Shown in pieces: positions 58,190-64,000 of a DNA stretch of 64,000 bases (positions within the stretch are counted from its first letter, which is position 1; every line of letters starts with the position of its first letter). Below the pieces are notes generated by a model. The model worked only from the letters and a program-made list of their open reading frames with translations. It was not told the DNA's origin and made no database searches. Both the position numbers and the translations under genes were made by a program. The DNA lies in the NCBI GenBank assembly GCA_964247055.1, contig OZ176059.1, positions 3,224,001 to 3,288,000 on the forward strand, in the 5' to 3' direction. This DNA is from Paragordius varius. Taxonomy: Eukaryota; Nematomorpha.

Positions 58190-59500
58190 GAATATTTTAG
58201 ATTAAAAAACCTCTTTGTTTTAGATAAATTCTTCTTTTAAATTTAAAAGATAAATGAATATTTTTGAAAGAAGTTTTTCGTTTAACAAGAATTGATTTTA
58301 GTTTCAGTTCCAGTAAAAAAAATCTTTTTATTAATCATTTAAAATTTCATAATTTTTAAAATAATTATTTATTTTTAAAAAAAATCATTAATTTAACAAG
58401 AAATGAATTGAATTTTCTAGAATATTTCTATGTTTTAGATAATTCTTCTTTTAAATTTAAAAAATGAAATATTTTTTGAGAATTTGTAAGATTTCATATT
58501 AACTATTATTTGGTAATTTTTCCAGTCAAAAAAAATTTTTTTATTTTTGAGTTTTATAAATATCTTCTTAAAGATGGAATTTATTTTTGAAATTTTGTAT
58601 TTTTGTAAAATATCTATTATTTTGGTAATTTTTCAGTCAAAAAAACTTTTTTATTAATAAATCAAAATTTTTTGCATTTAAAAAAGCTTTTTTAAAAGAA
58701 AAAATTTATTATTTTCAAAGAAATGATTTTATTTTCTAGAGTATTTTTTTTTAAATAATTCTTCTTTTAAATTTAAAAGATGGAATAAATATTTTTGAAA
58801 ATTTGTTAGATTTCATATTAGCTATTATTTGGTAATTTTCATCAATCAAAAAAAAAACCTTTTTATTAATAAATCAAAACTTTTTATTTTTGGATTTTTT
58901 TAAAAATTTATTCATTTAACAAGAAAGATTTTAGTTTTAAATAATTCTTTGTTTTTTATAATTCTTCTTAAATTTAAAAAATGGAATAATTATTTTTGAA
59001 AATTATGAAATTTTTTAATTAAACAAGAATTGATTTTGATTTATAAATTTTTGCATTTTATAAATAATTCTTCTTAAAGATGGAATGAATATTTTTGAAA
59101 ATTTGTGAAATTTCATAATAACTATTATTTAGTAATTTTCAGAAATCAAAAAAAACTTTTTATTTAAAAATCAAAGCATTTTGCATTTAAAAGAGCATTT
59201 TTAAAAAAATTTATTCATTTAACAAGAAATGATTTAAGTTTTTGAGAACTCTTTGTTTTAGATAATTCTTCTTTTAAATTTAAAAGATGGAATTTATTTT
59301 TTAAAATTTGTGAGATTTTATATTAGCTATTATTTAGTAATTTTCCATTTCACTTAAAGAAACTTTATTTTTGAAAAAATAATTTATTTAACAAGAAATG
59401 ATTTAATTTTCAAGTCTTTTTCTTTCATTAATGCTCTTAAAGCAAAAAAAAGCCTTTAAAAAAAATTAAAAAAAGTTCAAACAAGTATTTTTTTTAAAAT
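58190..59500 (+). repeat. Repeat B, block 2
   Basis: Five or so degenerate copies of the same unit (GATGGAATAAATATTTTTGA; TTATTTGGTAATTTTC) leading into the exon-like cassette at 59515. Confidence 0.8.
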
Positions 59501-59514
59501 TTTAATATTTTTAG

Positions 59515-59583
59515 TTTTTAAGATTTTAAAAGTTTTCAATAATCAAATCGAATCACAATAAGCTTTTTAAACTAAACTTAAAG
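59515..59583 (+). other. Copy of the 5'UTR-exon cassette
   Basis: Same cassette: TTTTTAG on the left, CAATAATCAAATCGAATCAC and TAAGCTTTTTAAACTAAAC inside, then TTAAAG|GTATGTTTTATATA. The first intron bases also match those of eIF5A. Confidence 0.7.
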
Positions 59584-60105
59584 GTATGTTTTATATAAAT
59601 TCTTTGGAAAATAAAAATTCCAACAATTTTATTCAAGATATTCTTAAAACATTAAAACGTATGATTTATATAAATTATATATAAAAATTATTTTCAAATT
59701 TCCAACAATTATAATCAAGATTTTTTTAAAAAACGTATGATTTTTTTAGATTTGTATTTTGATTTTTTTTAAATATCCAACAATTATAATCAAAAATATT
59801 TTCTTAAAACATTTTAAAATCTTATGATTTTTCTAGTTTAATGATTTGTAACTTTTTTAAAAATATTCCAACAATCTATATCAAGATTTTCTTAAAACAT
59901 TTTATAATTTTTCTAGTTTTATATTTTAAATTTTTTTTCCAAATTACAACATTTCGAAAACGTATAATTTTTATAGTTTTATATTTTATAACTTTTTTTT
60001 TAAATTTCCAACAATTATAATCAAGATTTTCTTAAAACATTTTGAAAATGTATGATTTTTCTAAATTTATATTTTAAAACTTTTTTTTAAAAAAAGCTAT
60101 AAAAA
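59584..60105 (+). repeat. Repeat C, block 2
   Basis: About seven units of roughly 60-80 bp: TTCCAACAATTATAATCAAG, ATTTTCTTAAAACATTTTG, AAAACGTATGATTTTTCTAG, TTTTATATTTTATAACTTTT. The inverse of this family occupies 38.6-38.75 kb inside the eIF5A 5'UTR intron. Confidence 0.75.
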
Positions 60106-60109
60106 AACA

Positions 60110-63100
60110 TTGCATATAATAATAATAAAAGCTTTTAAGCAAAAGAGATTTATTAAGAAAAAAGTGTGTTGTTTTAGAGAATAATATTTTTATTAAAATT
60201 AACAATTTCAATTTCTAGATTATTTCCTTTTACTTATTTTTTTCGAGTTTTTTTGAATTTCTAGAAGAATAAAAGTCTTTGTATTTAAAATACTTGAGTA
60301 ATGTAGTATATACTCGCTGTAATATTAAAAAGCTTTTAAGTAAAAGCGATTTATTAAAAAAAAGTTTTTATTTTAAAGAATAATATTATTATTATCAACA
60401 ATTTTAATTAGATTTCCTTTTATTTCTTTTTCTTAAGTTTTTTTTTTGAATTTTTTTATTTGAATTTTCAATTCTTGTTCTCACTCAAGCAAAGAAAGTC
60501 AGATGAATATATTAGATCTAAAAACCTTTTTCTTTTAAAATACTTGAATTAAGTATATACTCGCTTTAATATTGTTAAGCTTTTAAGTAAAAGAGAGATT
60601 TATCCAAAAAAAAGCGTTTTGTTTTAAAGAATAATATTATTATTATTATAATTGACAATTTCGATTTCCAGATAATTTACTTTTACTTTTTAATTCTAAA
60701 AGTTTTTCTTTTGGAATTTCTTTAAAATTGAAAAAAAATGATTTTAAAATACTTGAGTAATTAAGTTTATACTCGCTGTAATAATAATAAGCTTTTAAGT
60801 AAAAGAGATTTATCAAGAAAAAAGTCTTTATTTTATAATATTATATTTATTATCAATTTCAATTTCTATATTGTTTCCTTTTACTTCTACTTTACTATTT
60901 TTTTCGATTTTTTTTTGAATTTCTAATAGAATAAAAGTCTTTGTTATTAAAATACTTGAGTAATTAAGTTTATACTCGCTGTAGTATTAATATGCTTTTG
61001 AGAAAAAGCGATTTATTAAGAAAAAAAGTGTTATTATAGATAATAATATTATTTTTATTATAAAATTGTTTCCTTTTACTTATTTTTTTTTACTTTTTTT
61101 TTATTTTCGAGTTTTTACTTGAAATTTTCATCTACAGAGATTTATTAAGAAGTGTTTATTTTATAGACTAATAATATCTATTATTATCAATTTCAATTTC
61201 TAGATTATTCCTTTTATCTAATTTTATTTTAGAGTTTTTCATTTTTTTATTTCTCGCTTTAACTCGAACAAAGAAGCCACAAGAATAATTGAAAATTTGC
61301 TTTTACTTGAGTAATTAAGTAGATACTCGCTGTAATATATATAAACTTTTAAATAAAAGGGATTTTAAGTTTGTTTTAGATAATAAAATTACTTTTATAA
61401 ATTTTAATTTCTACTATTTTTATTATTTTTCGATTTAATATTTTAATTTTTCAGATAAAAATTCATGATTCAAAAACCTTTTCCTTTTTCTCTTAAAATA
61501 CTTAAGTAATGTATGTAATATTGAAAGAAAATTTATAAAAAAAAGTGTTTTGTTTTAGAGAATAATATTATTTTTATTAACAATTTTATTAGATTATTTC
61601 CTTTTTTATTTTCGAGTTTTATAATTTGAAATTTCTCTCTAAGGAGATTTATTAAAAAAGGTGTTTTAGAGAACAAATAATATTATTATTATTATAATTA
61701 ACAATTTCAATTTCTATATTGTTTTTTACTTATTATTTTCGAGTTTTTACTTGAAATTTATATATCTTGTTCTCACTCGTAATTGAAATTCAAAAAACCT
61801 TGCTCTTAAAATACTTGAGTAATTAAGTTTATACTCGCTGTAATATATAAGCTCTTAAGTAAAAGAGATTTATAAAGAAAAAAGGTGTTTTGTTTTAGAG
61901 AATAATATTATTATTATCAATTTCAATTTCTATATTATTTCCTTTTATTTCTTTTTCAAGTTTTTACTTTAAATTTTCATTTCTCGTTCTAACTCGAGCA
62001 AGGTAGCCTTAGATTTAAAAAATCTTGCTTTTAAAGAACTTAAGTAATTAAGTTTATACTCGCTGTAACATTTATTTTTTTATTATCAATTTTAATTAGA
62101 TTCTTTCCTTTTACTACTTTTTTTCGAATTATGTCTTAAAATACTTGAGTATTTTAGTATATACTCGCTGTAATATTAAGAAGCTTTTAAGTAAAAGAGA
62201 TTTATAAAAAAAAATCTGTATTTTAAAGAATAATATTATTATTATTTTCAATTATAATTTCTAGATTATTTCCTTTTATTTGTTTTTTATTTCGAGTTTT
62301 ATAATTTTAATATATTCGTTCTCACTCGAGCAAGGAAAGTCAGATGTATATTTAGATTAAAAAACCTTGCTTTTTATATACTTGAGTAATGTAGTATATA
62401 TTCGCTTTAATATAAATAAGCTTTTAGAGGCAAAAAAAGGTTTATCAAGAAAAAAGTGTTTATTTTTGAAAATAAATATATTATATCATCAATTTCAATT
62501 TTAATTTCTAGATTATTTCCTTTTACTTATTTTCGAGTTTTGAAATTTGAAATTTCTATCTATAGAGATTTATCAAGAAAAAAGTGTGTTGTTTTAGAGA
62601 AATATTTATTTTTTATTATTTCAATTTAAATTTCTAGATTATTTCCTTTTACTTATTTTTTCGAGTTTTTATTTGAAATTTGAAACCAAATGAATATTTA
62701 GGATTCAAAAATCCTTTCTCTATTAAAATACTTGAGTAATGTAGAATATACTCGCTGTAATATTAAGAAGCTTTTAAGTAAAAGAGAGATTTATAAAGAA
62801 AAAAAATGTTTTTTATAGATAATAATAATTTTATTTATTATCAATTTTAATTTCTAGATTATTTCTTTTTTTTTTCGAGTTTTTCATTTGAAATTAAATT
62901 TTAAACGAAATCCACAGGAATATTTTTTTAAAAACATCTTTCTGTCTTTGTCGCTTAAAATACTTGATTAATTAAGTATATACTCGCTTTAATATTAAGA
63001 AGCTTTTAAGTAAAAGAGATTTATTAAGAAAAAAGTGTTTTGTTTTGGATAATAATATTATTTTTATTATTATTATTATAAATTTTAATTAGATTGTTTC

Positions 63101-63120
63101 CTTTTACTTATTTTTTCAAG
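60110..63120 (+). repeat. Satellite A, block 3
   Basis: Same monomer family, starting abruptly at AAAGCTTTTAAGCAAAAGAG after the TTCCAACAATTATAATCAAG repeats. It ends at the next copy of the TTTGGTAATTTTCC segment. Confidence 0.88.
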
Positions 63121-63129
63121 TTTTTTATT

Positions 63130-63530
63130 TAAAATTTTCATTTTTTATTAATTATTATTTAGTAATTTTCCATTTCCAGTCAATAAAAAATTTTTTTTCT
63201 AAACAATCAAAACTTTGTACATTTTTGGAAACACAGAGAGACATTTTAAAAGAAAAATTTATTTTTTCAACAAAAATGATTTTATTTTCGAGACCTTTTC
63301 GTTTTAAATAAGATTTAAAAGATGGAATATTTTTGAAAATTATGAGATTATTTGGTAATTTTCCATTTCACTTACAGAAAATTTATTTTTGAAAAAATTA
63401 ATCATTAATTTAACAAGAAATGATTTTAAAGTTTATGAGATTTCATATTATTTAATTTCTTTCATTGGTTTTCTTAAGTGAAAAAAAGCAAATTATATTA
63501 AAAATTTAAAATAAGTATTTTTTTTAAATT
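63130..63530 (+). repeat. Repeat B, block 3
   Basis: A shorter block with TTATTTAGTAATTTTCC, GATGGAATATTTTTGA and AACAAGAAATGATTTT, again leading into the exon-like cassette. Confidence 0.75.
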
Positions 63531-63543
63531 TTAATATTTTTAG

Positions 63544-63613
63544 TTTTTGAGTACTTAAAAAAAGTTTTCAACGATGAGTTCAAATCACAACAAGCTTCTT
63601 AAACTAAACAAAG
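63544..63613 (+). other. Copy of the 5'UTR-exon cassette
   Basis: Same cassette: TTTTTAG on the left, CAACGATGAGTTCAAATCAC and CAAGCTTCTTAAACTAAAC inside, then CAAAG|GTATGTTTTATATT. Confidence 0.7.
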
Positions 63614-63960
63614 GTATGTTTTATATTAAAATAACAATTATTATCAATTATTGAAAAAACATTTTAAAAACGTATAATTTTTCTAGTGTTATATTTTTTT
63701 TTAAAATATTCCAACAATTATAATCAAGATATTCTTGAAAAAACAATTTGAAAACGTATGATTTTTCTAGTTTTATATTTTATAACTTTTTTTAAAAATT
63801 TCAAAAATTTAATCACGTTCTTAAAATATTTCTAGTTTTTTAATTTTATATTTTAAATTTTTTTTAAAATTTCCAACAATTATAATTTTCTTAAAACATT
63901 GTTTTTATATAAAAAATTCATCTAGTTTTCTAAAAAAAAGCTATAAAAGAAAATATTTCA
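63614..63960 (+). repeat. Repeat C, block 3
   Basis: Four or so units of the same family running to the end of the window. Confidence 0.7.
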
Positions 63961-64000
63961 ATAAAAATACGCTGCTTTGGAAAATTTTTTTAAATAATAA

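Larger units (their letters stand above)
48700..58190 (+). repeat. Satellite A, block 2
   Basis: Same monomer family as the 41.1-47.6 kb block, interrupted by three TA-flanked inverted-repeat elements. Across all blocks I count about 60 copies of the ACTCGCTGTAA segment. Confidence 0.9.

Noticed and set aside
48474-63613. Spliced-leader RNA genes (small exon plus GTATGT donor)
   Set aside because: An upstream acceptor-like TTTTTAG is conserved, the best match is upstream of eIF5A itself, and I saw no convincing Sm site. Kept only as an exon-like cassette.

Overview
The window is very AT-rich eukaryotic DNA (roughly four fifths A+T by eye) with one recognisable gene, eIF5A on the minus strand, surrounded by several families of tandem and inverted repeats. 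The eIF5A protein reads like an animal/opisthokont eIF5A and is split by introns, so the source is probably an invertebrate or another AT-rich eukaryote. I cannot name the species. I saw no bacterial-style operons, rRNA, tRNA or CRISPR.

Layout. 1-1400: AT-rich flank without a gene. About 1400-29150: a tandem array of 23 units averaging about 1.22 kb. Each unit has a 350-450 bp mixed-composition core, centred on a near-perfect 46-60 bp palindrome with TGACGTCA in the middle, and an AT-rich linker. The core and linker together form a large imperfect foldback around that centre. 29150-31860: AT-rich sequence with scattered CGTCTGC motifs, then degenerate short repeats. 31865-36407: the eIF5A coding region in four exons (162, 105, 71 and 145 nt; 160 codons plus stop). 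36422 to about 38900: its probable 5'UTR intron and a small noncoding exon. About 39.2-41.1 kb: a large inverted repeat built from a motif containing AATTCACCCTTGAACAATT. 41.1-63.1 kb: roughly 60 copies of a second satellite (about 200-260 bp), interrupted by four TA-flanked, terminal-inverted-repeat elements of Tc1/mariner-MITE type. It is also interrupted by three segments carrying copies of the eIF5A 5'UTR-exon cassette in the opposite orientation.

Two themes tie the window together. First, the palindromes of the 1.2-kb array come in several arm sequences, and within almost every copy the two arms match each other while differing from other copies. A few copies are hybrids with one arm from each class. 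This points to symmetric correction or exchange at the palindrome centre, or to selection for the hairpin. Second, the eIF5A gene is surrounded by ghosts of its own exons. The start of exon 4 is repeated ten times in the intron before it. The start of exon 1 is echoed dozens of times. Exon 1 (second half), exon 2 and exon 3 each have one extra degraded copy, and the 5'UTR exon recurs three times in the downstream satellite. The real exons still join into a complete eIF5A.

The many short open frames in the 1.2-kb array encode only low-complexity peptides from microsatellite-like DNA and are not annotated as genes.
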